Assembly (NCBI GenBank): GCA_903813345.2
Contig: CAIIXF020000007.1
Coordinates: forward strand, 16,102,714 to 16,166,713
Direction: 5' to 3'
DNA: 64,000 nt
From: Owenia fusiformis
Taxonomy: Eukaryota; Annelida; Polychaeta; Sabellida; Oweniidae
In this document: positions 45,757-57,500 of the stretch, one piece after another
Position numbering within the stretch: the stretch's first letter is position 1
Layout of the letters: every line of letters starts with the position of its first letter
Position numbers and translations under genes: made by a program
The notes under the pieces: generated by a model
The model's input: the letters and a program-made list of their open reading frames with translations, nothing else
What the model was told of the DNA's origin: nothing
Database searches by the model: none

Positions 45757-46293
45757 CATGGGCTTTCAACTAGAAGGGTAGGCAACTTCCCATATTTCAT
45801 ACACAAACATTGCCATGGGTTTTCAAAATTGGAGAATGTACACATTCCAAGAAAATCTTATTTTGTACTTTTTATTGATGATTAAAAGAAATAACTCAAA
45901 AATAAAAACATGATCTTCTACATACATCTTGATAATTTAATAAAAATTGGAATTCATCATAATTATGACAATACAGAAAGTGAACATTCTCCCACAAATT
46001 ATGTTTTTATTGGAATGTGCTCTTGAATAATTACCCACAATGCAATACTCAAAGAGAACATCTTGATAACCCTTATTCTTATTGGTCTCTTTTGTTTACT
46101 TTTATATGATATTGAATATATTTTATGCTTAAATCATATTAAAAATTGATTTTTATTCAAAATAATACTAAAACATATACATTTATCTAATACTTTTTGA
46201 AATATTGCCATAAAAGGGAAGCATGTCATTGTTCATTTTGAAGGTCTCATGTTATTACATAGAGTTGCATACCCTTCTAGTTGAAAGCCCATG
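45757..46293. mobile_element. 537-bp hAT-like MITE
   Basis: The ends CATGGGCTTTCAACTAGAAG and the inverse CTTCTAGTTGAAAGCCCATG are flanked by GAATTAC (45750-45756 and 46294-46300). The duplication could be counted as 8 bp, depending on where the terminal C is placed. No transposase frame. Confidence 0.8.
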
Positions 46294-46418
46294 GAATTAC
46301 CAAACTTTAACATAGGTGCCTTATAGTCTGAATATAATTCAGACTAAATAGGATATAGTCTACATCGCACCCCCCCCCTGGCTACGCCCATGCATGTCTT
46401 CATACTTTATTTTGTACC

Positions 46419-46606
46419 CAAGGAGGATTGGAAGCCAGGGTTCCAACTCGATATTCTTTAATCTCCACGCATGCGTCATTTGCTATTCGTGTCTGTATAA
46501 TTTGTACGACTGCATGGAGAATGACCCGATACTCTCCAACAAAGCTATCGCTAGGTGATTGTTTTGCAGAATATCGGTGTTGCATTCTGGCAGCCAATCC
46601 TCCTTG
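46419..46606. mobile_element. 188-bp MITE with 9-bp TSD
   Basis: The ends CAAGGAGGATTGG and CCAATCCTCCTTG are flanked by TTTTGTACC (46410-46418 and 46607-46615). This lies inside MITE-1 sequence (compare 41817-41826). A 9-bp duplication is characteristic of Mutator-like elements; the class is inferred from that alone. Confidence 0.8.
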
Positions 46607-46625
46607 TTTTGTACCAGAAAATAAC

Positions 46626-46677
46626 TTATCGCATCCTACGACCCCTTTACAATCTAAAGGGGTCGTAGGATGCATAA
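46626..46677. mobile_element. 52-bp palindromic insertion with 9-bp TSD
   Basis: The left arm TTATCGCATCCTACGACCCC plus TTTA is followed by the loop CAATC and then the inverse arm. It is flanked by GAAAATAAC at 46617-46625 and 46678-46686. The uninterrupted MITE-1 sequence AGAAAATAACATG is seen at 41828-41840. It is essentially two arms of a transposon with almost no interior. Confidence 0.8.
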
Positions 46678-46690
46678 GAAAATAACATGA

Positions 46691-47526
46691 TCTACTACTT
46701 TTTTCAAGGCCTGACTGAGTCGCTAACATGCTAAATATAATAGTTAGCTGATGTTTGGGAGTCTGACTTACCTTCTAAAGGTTAGAACCCGAATCTTAAT
46801 GAAACCATATCACCTTTGTTGCGTCGATGATGATGCATAAACATAGCATTTGATAGAAATTAGCGTAAATGCTTTTCCGACTTTTTCATTTTTCATCAAT
46901 GTTGACTTCCGGGAAGGCGTTGTAGTTATCACGAAATAACGCATTGACCCTTGAACTTTACTTTGTTGACGTGTCAACCAAGCATGTCTGGTGTGAAAAT
47001 TAAAAGAATATTAAGCAATGTTCTACATCCGCCAAGCTAAGTGAAGTAGTCAATATTTAAAATTACTAATTTCAAGTGAAGTACGCAACGAACGAAACTG
47101 CGTGATCTACACTCCCACTATTGGTCTGAATGAAATGCTACGTAGAAATATGAGCCGTCTGCTGTATTAGCCGATTAATAGAGTAAGACCTGTTGGTGAT
47201 GCTTTATAATTTAGACCAAAACATTGAAGAACAAACGAACCTGTAAATCGTGAAAACAACGAACAAATATTCGGTTTTCACATATGTTCGGTAATTTTTC
47301 GTATTGAAACTTCCGGAACTTACAAGGAAATCATTCATTTTCTCGATCCATGATTTACCTCTTGGATGTTGTGGCAAATGCTCCATGGTTGACGGAACAA
47401 AGGTGATATGGTTTCATTAAGATTCGGGTTCTAACCTTTAGAAGGTAAGTCAGACTCCCAAACGTCAGCTAACTCTTATATTTAGCATGTTAGCGACGCA
47501 GTCGGGCCTTGAAAAAAGTAGTATCA
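46691..47526. mobile_element. about 836-bp element with about 130-bp TIRs
   Basis: 46691-46821 and 47396-47526 are inverses at roughly 95 percent identity (TCTACTACTTTTTTCAAGGC outermost). The interior includes, on the minus strand, ACCATGGAGCATTTGCC in strong start context. This reads MEHLPQHPR and then meets the donor-like GTAAAT. No transposase. Confidence 0.75.
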
Positions 47527-47530
47527 CAAT

Positions 47531-48341
47531 TTTTTACCAAAATGTTATTTTCCATCTGTAAGTTACCTTACCTTTGCGCTCAGGGTAAGAAAATAACCTC
47601 TGGGATAGTCTAATACTGATAAACACTCCTTTTGTTGATATTTACATATAGACAGTAAGTTCAATATATTTTATTTATAATTCTATTATATTAGATCTAG
47701 TCCTATTGGCATGAAAATTTGAAATGAATGACAGTCACATTTCCACATTTTTAAAATCACCTTTTGCTGATAAAAGCTGACACACTGGTAGAAAAATTTA
47801 CCTTTGCAGTTTCTCAGTCATATCTCCTTTAGTTTCAACTGTTTGTTAAGTCAAGGATATCATCTCAAACCACCATAAACAACTAAAATTGCAGTGGTTG
47901 TTCTGCTCCTTTCTCACTTTTCAGCATGTCAAATAATTTGAAGAGCTACATGTGTTTGCACTGTTGATCCGAACGCACATTTTTTCGCAAACGTATAGTG
48001 GGGTGGACTTTTCTTTTTGGGACAATTCTGTCGTATTGCTAGATGTTCCCGTGTCCATGTGATAAAAAATTTATTTAAACATTCTTTTTCTCGAGTTTTA
48101 TTAGGCTCTGGACAAATCCATGTGCTTTAAAACTTTATGATTCAGAGTGATCTCTAAATCTTCATTGTTTGGCTTTTCAATGTAAAGTTTGAAAGTTCAA
48201 AAGTTTGACAAGGAGTGAGTTTGACTGATTTTTACAAATAAAGTAACTAAAACACTGAGTAGAGTATTTTACAGCCAGTCTATACACTGACTCCTTCTAA
48301 TTCAAATTAAGGTAAGTCTTGAATCTTTCTCTGTCTCAACA
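47531..48341. other. non-coding DNA
   Basis: No supported gene or element. Confidence 0.4.
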
Positions 48342-48516
48342 CAGGGGTAGATCTGGATTTTATTTGAAAAGTAAAGAAAATTTGAGGCCCATTTTCTTCA
48401 AAATTTGGCTTATGGCCCCCAAAGTGGGCCTTTTTGGTTACTGGGCCTTTTACAAATCTAGGGAGCCAATTTTTTTCTTGGCCCACCCAAGGGTCCCCCC
48501 CCCAGATCCGCCAGTG
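48342..48516. mobile_element. 175-bp MITE with 5-bp TSD
   Basis: The left end CAGGGGTAGATCTGG and the right end CCAGATCCGCCAGTG are flanked by CAACA (48337-48341 and 48517-48521). The interior is made of GGGCC/GGCCC words. Confidence 0.7.
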
Positions 48517-48637
48517 CAACAGTTTTACAAAAAGAAAGAACTAGATGTTAGGGTGACTCAGAGACATATAAAACATATGTCTCTGCGTGACTATAGACCT
48601 AAAAGTTAAAACACCATATGGACTCCCATGCTGTACC

Positions 48638-48914
48638 CACTAGCGGATCTAGACGGGGTTCAGAATTCAGAAGTCAGAATTGTAACTTGAAATCAAAATG
48701 GATGGTTATGGATTGTCAATAACGCATTGCAAACGCTGAAATCAGACCCGGAAATTGGACCGGACCTATGCTCTGAAATTAGTCAGAATGCACCAAATGA
48801 TGTTCCATTTTCGAAATTTCTCGCGCTCGTTGGCTGCGCTCATTCACACGTTTCGCTTCGCTCACTGTTATTATCAAACGCCCCCCCCAACACAAAATCT
48901 TGGATCTGCCCCTG
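48638..48914. mobile_element. 277-bp MITE of the same type, 5-bp TSD
   Basis: The left end CACTAGCGGATCTAG and the right end CTTGGATCTGCCCCTG are flanked by GTACC (48633-48637 and 48915-48919). The ends are related to the copy at 48342, but the interior differs. Confidence 0.75.
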
Positions 48915-48995
48915 GTACCTAATAGCATAACTGGTCATGTACTTTATATGATATGTGGAAGATTTGGAATCATGAATGGACTTCAACTTATGTGG

Positions 48996-49216
48996 TGTAT
49001 CCTGGGGGGGGGGGGGCATGAGGCCCTTGGGTGAGCCCAGAAAAAATGTTGGGCACACATTTTGGAGGGCAATGATTAGTGGGCCTTTTTAGACATTACA
49101 TGGCCTTTTTTGGGCGCCAAATTATCAAAAGATAGGCCTTAAATTTTCAAATTCTGGGCCCAATCTTTGGATTTAGGGGCCAAAAAGCTCCCCTCCCTTG
49201 TTACCTTCTGGATCCG
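48996..49216. mobile_element. third, less clear copy of the GGATCC-end family
   Basis: It begins with a G-run after ATCC and ends TTCTGGATCCGCCAGTG. GGGCC-type words fill the interior. The target duplication cannot be defined. Confidence 0.5.
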
Positions 49217-49639
49217 CCAGTGATACCCTTACAGCAAGGACGTTAATTTTTTGTCTCATTATCATATAATCTCCCATCCTCTTTATCAGAGAGTGTCTAG
49301 TAACGGAGATAAGCATACTTTACTTACAGAGGACAAAGTAAATGCAGCGAGGCAGCACCAGCAGGCTCTGGAGTATGTTCTATCATTTTAACATTTAGAA
49401 GAAGAATAGATGTCTCCTCCGCATAGTATAATTATATAGAGTATAATGGTCATTATGATTGAAGGTAAGACATAAAATGAACTTGCATATTTATTCATTT
49501 ATATATTTATTCATGAAAATAAACACACTTTTAAGTGCCTAGATTAGACTTGTAATCAATTAAAATGACAATTGAAACTCAATACAATAAATAAAGGCTT
49601 TCTTTTTCTCTATGCTATTTTTCTGTAGTTGCCATATCT

Positions 49640-50515
49640 CCATTTGAAAGATTGACAATTTTGCATGGATTTGCCATTCCTATATAGACCTGTCATTCCT
49701 CCTTAGAGTTGCCATTCCTCCTTAATATGGCATTCTTCCTTAAAGTTGCCATTCCTCCTTAGAGTTGCCATTCCTCCCTAGATTTGTCATTCCTTCTTAG
49801 AGTTCCCATTCCGCCTCAAAGTTGCCATTCCTCCTTAATGTTGCCATTCCTCCTTAATATGGCATTCTTCCTTAAAGTTGCCATTCCTCCTTAGAGTTGC
49901 CATTCCTCCTTAGAGTTACCATTCCTCCTTAGAGTTGCCATTCCTCCTTTGAGTTGTCATTCCTCCTTAAAGTTGTCATTCCTCCTTAATGTTATCATTC
50001 CTCCTTAATGTTGCCATTCCTCCTTAAAGTTGCCATTCCTCCTAAGAGTTGCCATTCCTCCTTTGAGTTGTCATTCCTCCTTAAAGTTGCCATTCCTCCT
50101 TAATATTGCCATTCCTTCTTAACATTGCCATTCCTCCATAGAGTTGCCATTCCTCCTTAGAGTAACCACTCCTCCTTAAAGTTGCCATTCCTCCATAGAG
50201 TTGCCATTCCTCCATAGAATTGCCATTCCTCCTTACCTTAGAGTTGCCATTCCTCCTTTGAGTTGCCATTCCTCCTAAGAGTTGCCATTCCTCCTTTGAG
50301 TTGTCATTCCTCCTTAAAGTTGCCATTCCTCCTTAATGTTGCCATTCCTTCTTAACATTGCCATTCCTCCATAGAGTTGCCATTCCTCCTTAGAGTAGCC
50401 ATTCCTCCTTAAAGTTGCCATTCCTCCATAGAGTTTCCATTCCTCCATAGAGTTGCCATTCCTCCATAGAGATGCCATTCCTTTTTAACATTGACATTCC
50501 TCCTTACCTTAAAGT
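49640..50515. repeat. 19-bp minisatellite, about 45 units
   Basis: Units are variants of GTTGCCATTCCTCCTTAGA, with TTAAA, TTAAT, CATAG and TTTGA alternatives in the last positions. Since 19 is not a multiple of three, the minus-strand frames cycle with a 57-bp period (ATLRRN, EEWQLYGG motifs). This is not coding evidence. The array ends about 0.9 kb upstream of the SCP-like gene start. Confidence 0.9.
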
Positions 50516-51458
50516 TGCAAATTCTCCATGAGGTTGTCATTTCTGCTTTTTCTAGTGTTACTCTTTCTGTCTGTTCATACAAAAAGTTTATGCGCATATA
50601 ACTAACTTAGTAAACAAATATTTTCAATAATGTTGCCAAGACTTTTGGCTGATTTTTTATATTGGATATATTGTGGCTCAATAGTATAAATATCTATACA
50701 TACAAATGATACATTGTTTTAACTTTTGGCGTTTTGCCTATGTACAGTAATTAACTCATCTACCCATAAATGCAATGCTATGTCTGCAAAACCTTACAAA
50801 AGGTTGTGTTGGTTCAATGGTAGTGAGTATTACTTGTATCTTATATTAGCAAGATCTTATATCTGAATCATTGCCTTTGTCACTATTTGTGGTACATGTA
50901 CGTTTTTCCCCATTGCATGGTAAACATATACAAATCATTTAATTGTTTAAAAAAATTTGTTCATTTAAGACAAGGACTGTTAAGGATCAGACTTGTAGTT
51001 TTTTTTATTAGTTGTAAGTGTGTAGGTGTTTTTTGCTCAGGTATCAGTTTAAATAAATGAGCATTTCTAATTCAAAACATAAGGGCTAATAGGAAGAATG
51101 TGACAGTTTTTTTAAAACATAGCAGCAAACAAATAGTTATTTTGATTTAGCAAAAAAGCTAGGATACATTTATTCAGGCTGGCACATACTGGCTCATAAA
51201 TAGCATATAATTTCATACAATTAGTCTAGTCATAGATTGGAGTTGTGATAAGTTGGACAGAAGTAACCTGGGAAGGAAATACCACATATGGAAACTAGTA
51301 AAAACAAAAACAACTACATTAAATAAGAGATTCGTAGATAATAACCTCAAGATAAATACAGGAATAATTTTTAGCTCCAGAGGATTCATCAATTTGAAAG
51401 GAGGAAAAGTACATAATTGACAAACTTAAATATAAAATTGGACACAGTTGAAATTGTA
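50516..51458. other. 5' flank of the SCP-like gene
   Basis: AT-rich with no clear TATA/initiator pair. An in-frame TAA at 51414-51416 lies upstream of the start ATG. TTTTTAG at 51368-51374 could be an acceptor if a 5' non-coding exon exists. Confidence 0.35.
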
Positions 51459-51555
51459 ATGATGTCAGAATCAGAAGCTCAACCTCAACAGGGTCAAATG
51501 ATCCTCACACCTTTTCAAATCAAGAAGTTTGAACATCTTTTCCACACTTTATATG
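51459..51555 (+). CDS. SCP-like gene exon 1
   Basis: The start is MMSESEAQPQQGQMILTPFQ, followed by the entering helix IKKFEHLFHTLY. The donor is G|GTAAGA, with exit in phase 1. ATG at 51459 or the adjacent one at 51462 could be the start. An in-frame TAA upstream rules out a much longer exon. Confidence 0.75.
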
Positions 51556-54500
51556 GTAAGAGAAATAGTTACAAATACTTTTCTTTGAGATGGATTTTTT
51601 TTATATGTTACTCATATTTGATGAACAAAGTTGAAACAGAACCTTAGGGTATCATCATTTCAATGCATACTAATTGCACAACTCTTGCTTTATGTTAGCT
51701 TGTGTATTTATTAATTAAATGCCTGTTAAAATCATAATTGTGCCATATACTAGTACACAAATACATGTACAAGTACTACTGTATAAATGTTTGATATTCT
51801 CAATTCACAAAATATCCCATTGCTTTTGAATATGGGGACAAAAGGCGGGGGGAGAATTTCGTAGGAGTTATAGGTTTTCTGGTTTTACAAAAGTACCTTT
51901 TCAGTCCTTGTATACAATTTATGATTAATAACTCAATTCTGGTAGGGAGATCTCCAATATCCCATTGGCCTCGGATTATACAGGGTGGTCAAAAAATAGC
52001 AACTCTAATTTTTCCTCATATCTTCAGATCTTTGTCATTTGAAGAAATCTCACCCTGATATTTGACACAGGTGTACATCATTCAATTCCATACTAGACTA
52101 TAAATATGTTATTTCATCAACATTGGACTGATAGTCGCAATGTTACAGCACTTTAAACAAGGTGCCCCAGTTGGCGAACATCGTGCTGTAGGCAAACCTG
52201 CACACGTTTTCCAAACCTGTCAATGACATAACTGCATTCCTCAGCTAGTATGGCCTGAATGACACATGTGATCTTGATTTTGAGGTCAGATGTTGTTCTG
52301 GTGTTATAACCCTACAACTCTATCTTTGGGGAATCCCCACTGGTTAAAGTTAAATGGGTCCATATCTGAGTTATGGGATGCCCATTCATTGTCTGTTGTA
52401 CTGCTGATAATGTGGTCATTGAAGTGGTCCCAAAGACAATATAGTGCATCATTGGGTGTATGGGGTATGGCTCTATCTTGTTTGAACCGCTGCTCCTGCC
52501 TATCAACCCCCTTGAGTTCACCTAAAGTCCCGCGGAACTTCATGGGAATCACAAATAGAGTTTGATGTTGACAGTTATTGCATAATATCCGTTGGCATCA
52601 TCAAAGGTAAAGGATCCATCTATGTGAAAATGCCTCTCCACTACTTCATCAAGTGCTTGGCTCCCCAAAAATACATAATGATATACAAATTTGTAAAATA
52701 TCAGGAAATTATTTCCTAGAATGAGAAAGATATTAGGAAAATCTAGAATTGCCATTTTTCACCACCCTGTATTACATGGGGGAGTGCTGGGGGATTAAAA
52801 ATGTAAAATAAACACTTATATAAATCAAATAATTTAATCTTATACTTTTACCCCATATTATCTGTAAAACATATTCTTTCATATACATTATAGATAAGGC
52901 ACAAATATATTCGACAATAAATTCAGTTAGTGGCACAGCGACAAAAAGCTCTTTTATGGTCACCTTAACCAATTGCATAATGATTCACCAATTGATCAAC
53001 ATAAATTGCTGGAATTATACTCTCATTAGCTGCCATGTCAGGCGTGATTGTCACTCATATACTGGAAAAATTGAAATCATGCACGCAAATCACGCATTAT
53101 GTTGATATTTAAAAAAAATCTGCTTTTTATAGTGAAATTGAACGCAGTAAAAATACAGTCTGTGACAAATGGCAGGTAGTGACATTTTGCATTTTAATGC
53201 CTTGTTTGTTATATTGAATCAGGTATAAATATGATGATTTCTCCAAGTGACCAAACATAAACAAGCTTTAATATGTTGTTCAAAAAGGTAGTTGATATTG
53301 CCAAACTTTTGGAGGAGATTGCATATGCTGTTACATTTTGAAAATACATCAGAATGTTTTGAAAAAACTTAAGATTTTCTTTACTGAATTATTCATTAGT
53401 CCAAAACTAGGCAGACGTGAGAGATGAGTCATTCTATGAAAAAGAGATGTTCCTAAAACGGCCTATTAGAAGAGGTACACGTTTGAATGGGCACTGCCAC
53501 TGACTGTTTATCTTTTTATTCAAACAAAAAACCTAAAACAAAAATGAATTTTATTTAGATTTGCATTAAAGGTTTTTAGGCTCAAGACAAAAATGAATAG
53601 AATCATGTTTTTTCCTTTATTTTGTTTTTACATCAAGAATATTGTATGTGTTAAACTATAAGATACCCTTTACAAGAACTCAACTTCACTCTTTAAATTA
53701 GAAATAGTTATAAAAACATTCTGATGTATTAATACTGCAAGAGTTATTCCAGTTATTACATGTAGATACTAGTATATTTTAGGTTATCATTATTAGTTAA
53801 TCATGTAATAGGCCTACATGGCCCACCATTAATAACTGCAATGCAAAGTCGGAGGATATAAAAAAATTTTAAGTTTGTACTGTATTTATTTCATTTATTA
53901 AATTCCAAATAAATTTAATGAATTCTTGTTGGAAATTTTCTCTCAGTTTCATTCTAGAACTTGAATTCTTGTGCATGGCAAAGATGGTCTGAGTATCAGA
54001 ATGTCCGAACATAGGGCTACAGAACTCATTCCTCATTAGATATTTTGGATCTTGGAGCCTTGCAATCAGAGGATGAACCAGTACATGCATAATTTTTTCA
54101 TTATTTTTTGTTCATATCCATGGGCACTTGAGAACAATTTGCATGACATATAAATTACATCTAGCATACACTAGTTATGTTTATATCTTTCATAAATATC
54201 CTTTCCAGAGTAGTCAAGCACTCCTAACCAAACATAGAAAGTCAATTTACTACAACAGATATATTTTCTCCCCTGATTCACATAAGATAGTGCTGCCACA
54301 ATGTGGTCATGTGATGATTGGGAATCTTTATCTAACCAGTCTCTCTGGAACTTAGTATGATAAACACATACAAGCATGATGATAGTTTGAAAATACAAAC
54401 AATTCTCTGTCAGTAAATTCAGTACCCAAATTCACCATCACCTAGCTGTACTTCCCTCTGATAACAAATGATTGATACTGATCTCAAGTGGAACTGTTAT

Positions 54501-57500
54501 GGTTTTTGTGACAGTGTTGGGAGTTCAGCACTCAGAGTTCGTTGTTCAGAGTTCAGCATCTGTAACAAATGACAGGTGGTGACATTTTGCATCTAATATT
54601 GGAGTTTAAATGTGAAATGAATATTGGCTTTTAATAATAGCAGAGAGACAACAATGTGTCTTTATTTTCTGACTACATTAGAGTATAGTAGTATAACCTC
54701 TTACAAAGGGTCTACTTTGATTTAATCATGTAAACATCTTGAGGATCAGGATCAGCCAATCAATTTGAAGAATGTCAAATAGACTATGCTTGGTTTTAAG
54801 AGGATGTACTGTCAGTAGTTGGTTAACCAAAGTCCTAAAATTGAAACTGGTGAAGTGTAGCAGCTGAATAAGTCATTTGTCTGGGTCTGCTTAGCCTAGA
54901 ATTTATTCCATACCTTGATGATGAGTCTTTGTCCCAAAAGAGTCTCGTAACCCTGGTAACATTTGTGTATATACTAGGGAGTTGAAACTGCCAAACTAAA
55001 CCATTCAGAAGGTTTTATCACAAACATGATAAGATGCAAAATTCTTCACTTCACTTCAATTCAGACTTTTTGGCAAAAAAGCAAAATTTTGTTGCCTCAA
55101 AATATATACATGTACTTTATGTATATTTGTCATTCATGTGAAGTAGGAGCCTATACATAAACAAGAAGTATTCCTTTTGGGGTTTGAATTATTCTTTTCA
55201 ATCTCCAACTATCAGATTCAAACATCATAGCTACGATATCTGTGGTATGTAAAGTTGTGATAGAAATATGCACACACTTTTGTAGTATATTACTGTTTTA
55301 TTCACTTTAGTCAGACAAGCAATGAAAATCCTCATTATTCTGATTTTCATCATTGATTTATACATGTTTATATATTCTGAGATATTTTTAGAAACAGGAT
55401 TTACATAAAACCTTCTACCTCATCCCGATACACCAAATACAAAGTCATCATGCTTTTTTTAAAAAATTGGCTCACCCTGTAGAATCGTTGGATTATAAAA
55501 ATATATAATCACTTTGACGTGACAACCATCTCAAATATTCAATGTAGTAAATATGTGCTAATTGCAACATGTCTCATGCCAGAATGTCAAAGTGTTTATC
55601 TATTTTGGATTTAAAGGCTCTTATGAAGCATATCTGTTACATATGTCAATGACTTTATCCTACATATACCCTTAACAAAATCTCAACTTCATCTATACTC
55701 TTTAAATTCGAGACAAATTTTTGCATTAAAGATAAGGCAACAGTCAAAAAATCATGATACTCCATTTTCTGCTGATAAGTATCTCATTAAATATCGCAAA
55801 ATGTCATCAAAAATTCCTCCCACCATCTCTTCAAGGGATATCTATACAAATCAATATTAAAACTGTATTAGGAAAACTCTAACTTCTCCAAGTCAGGTTA
55901 ATAGACCTTCCCCACAATAAGCCATTTGTACCTATATTTCAGATACACATAAAGATATGACAGTGAGCAGACAGGATTTCTTTGAGCTCCTCAAGGTAAA
56001 AATAACCCTATATTTACATTGTTAATCATTGCATCTATCAACACATCACGCTTTGTTTACCCATCTTACTTTGCTACGTGGCATCAAATTCATGAGAAAT
56101 TGTGTAGTAGCTAATTATAGCTATAAGATTTATTATATACTATTAAGTTCTTTTTTAAAGTTAAATGAGAAATGGTTTAATATATTTGTAATTTTTATAT
56201 ATGTATTTTTATTATATTATATTATTTTTATATATAATATATATTATATAATATATAATTTTAGAAAACTGCTCGCATTCGTCAATGGAAAACAGGGAGT
56301 CCTGGCTACAAGAAAGCTGCAGAGAGATTGGCTGGTTTCTGGTCAGCGTTAATGACTGGGAACAAGCGCTACAGAAATAATGCATTACAAGCACATGTAA
56401 GTACATGTACAATGCATGACAGACATCTATAATTACATGAACATTTCATATCAGACACCTTTAAGTACGAGTACATGGACAATACACTTTAGAAACATAC
56501 AACAACGATGCACTAAAACACAATACAAACAATGCATTACAGACACCTGTAAGTACATGGACAATACATTTCAGACGCAAATACAACAACAATGCATTAC
56601 AGACAATTTTAAATTCACAAATAGCTGTACTTCACTGTACTATATCTTTTGCAATATGTGAAAAGAATTTAGGTTCAGCTGGAAAGTAACATTTTGGTAA
56701 AAAAATTGCTATACATGCACATGTTATTTTCTGGTACAAAATTAAGTATGAAGGCATGTGTATATTTCCTTGCTTTTTTCAGGAAAGTATCATTACATTG
56801 TCTACTTTTAGTAAACCTGGAAACAGGTCAATGGTAGCTCCTGTGTTGTCTTGAAACTTTGAAAGAAAATTTGGAAAAATAGAAAGTGTGAACTATCAGA
56901 ATGGAGTTTCCATTGACCATTTACCAGATATACTAAAAGAAGACAATGTAATGATATTTTCCTGAAAAAAGCTTTAGAAAACTTAATTTGGCTACCGTTT
57001 TAATTTAATGGATTGGGAAAATTCGCCAATTTTCAACTCCATTTTGGAAAATCCCCAGGGAATTTGTAATTTGCAAATTATTCCACTTGTGTAAGTATTT
57101 CTATTTGGATGTCAGTGCTATACCAAGACTTACAATAAGTAGAACACATGAATCTGAAATGCTTATTTCCAGATCAATGATAAAAGTTGAGCTCAGTCCT
57201 GACTCCACCAAATTAAATAGCCACCAATATTTGAAATAGAGCAAATCCGCCAAATTAAGTATCGTCAAACTAGGTACATCTACATCATTTAATCCTACAT
57301 TATCTTAGAGTGGAGAAAAAATGGGGCTTTAACATATGTTATTATAATGTCGATTTAAGCCAAACTTATAAATAAAGTTTCTTATCTGAAGATGAGACCA
57401 AGTTGGCTCAACTTTGTGGAATCTTGACAAAAATTCCATATGGAATTCATATCTTCTTCTCTAATGAATGTGTCCACAATTGGGCCTAAATTATCCATGT

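Larger units (their letters stand above)
42749..46392. mobile_element. composite element with CAGGGGCGTAGCC ends, 5-bp TSD
   Basis: The left end is CAGGGGCGTAGCCAG and the right end GGCTACGCCCATG, flanked by CATGT (42744-42748 and 46393-46397). G-runs followed by TGCGATCGC occur just inside the left end, and GCACCC words inside both. Most of the interior is other repeats, so the original element was probably a few hundred bp. Five-base duplications with CA-type ends are reported for some hAT lineages; the assignment is tentative. Confidence 0.65.
42662..47530. mobile_element. third MITE-1 copy, fragmented by four insertions
   Basis: MITE-1 sequence can be followed through 42662-42748, then 46393-46418, then 46607-46625, then 46678-46690. 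Its outer end (TTTTTACCAAAATGTTATTT) appears at about 47528. The gaps are filled by the elements at 42749-46392, 46419-46606, 46626-46677 and 46691-47526. Confidence 0.7.

Noticed and set aside
50081-50597. Minus-strand frames with EEWQLYGGMATL-type repeats
   Set aside because: A 19-bp minisatellite cycling through three frames.
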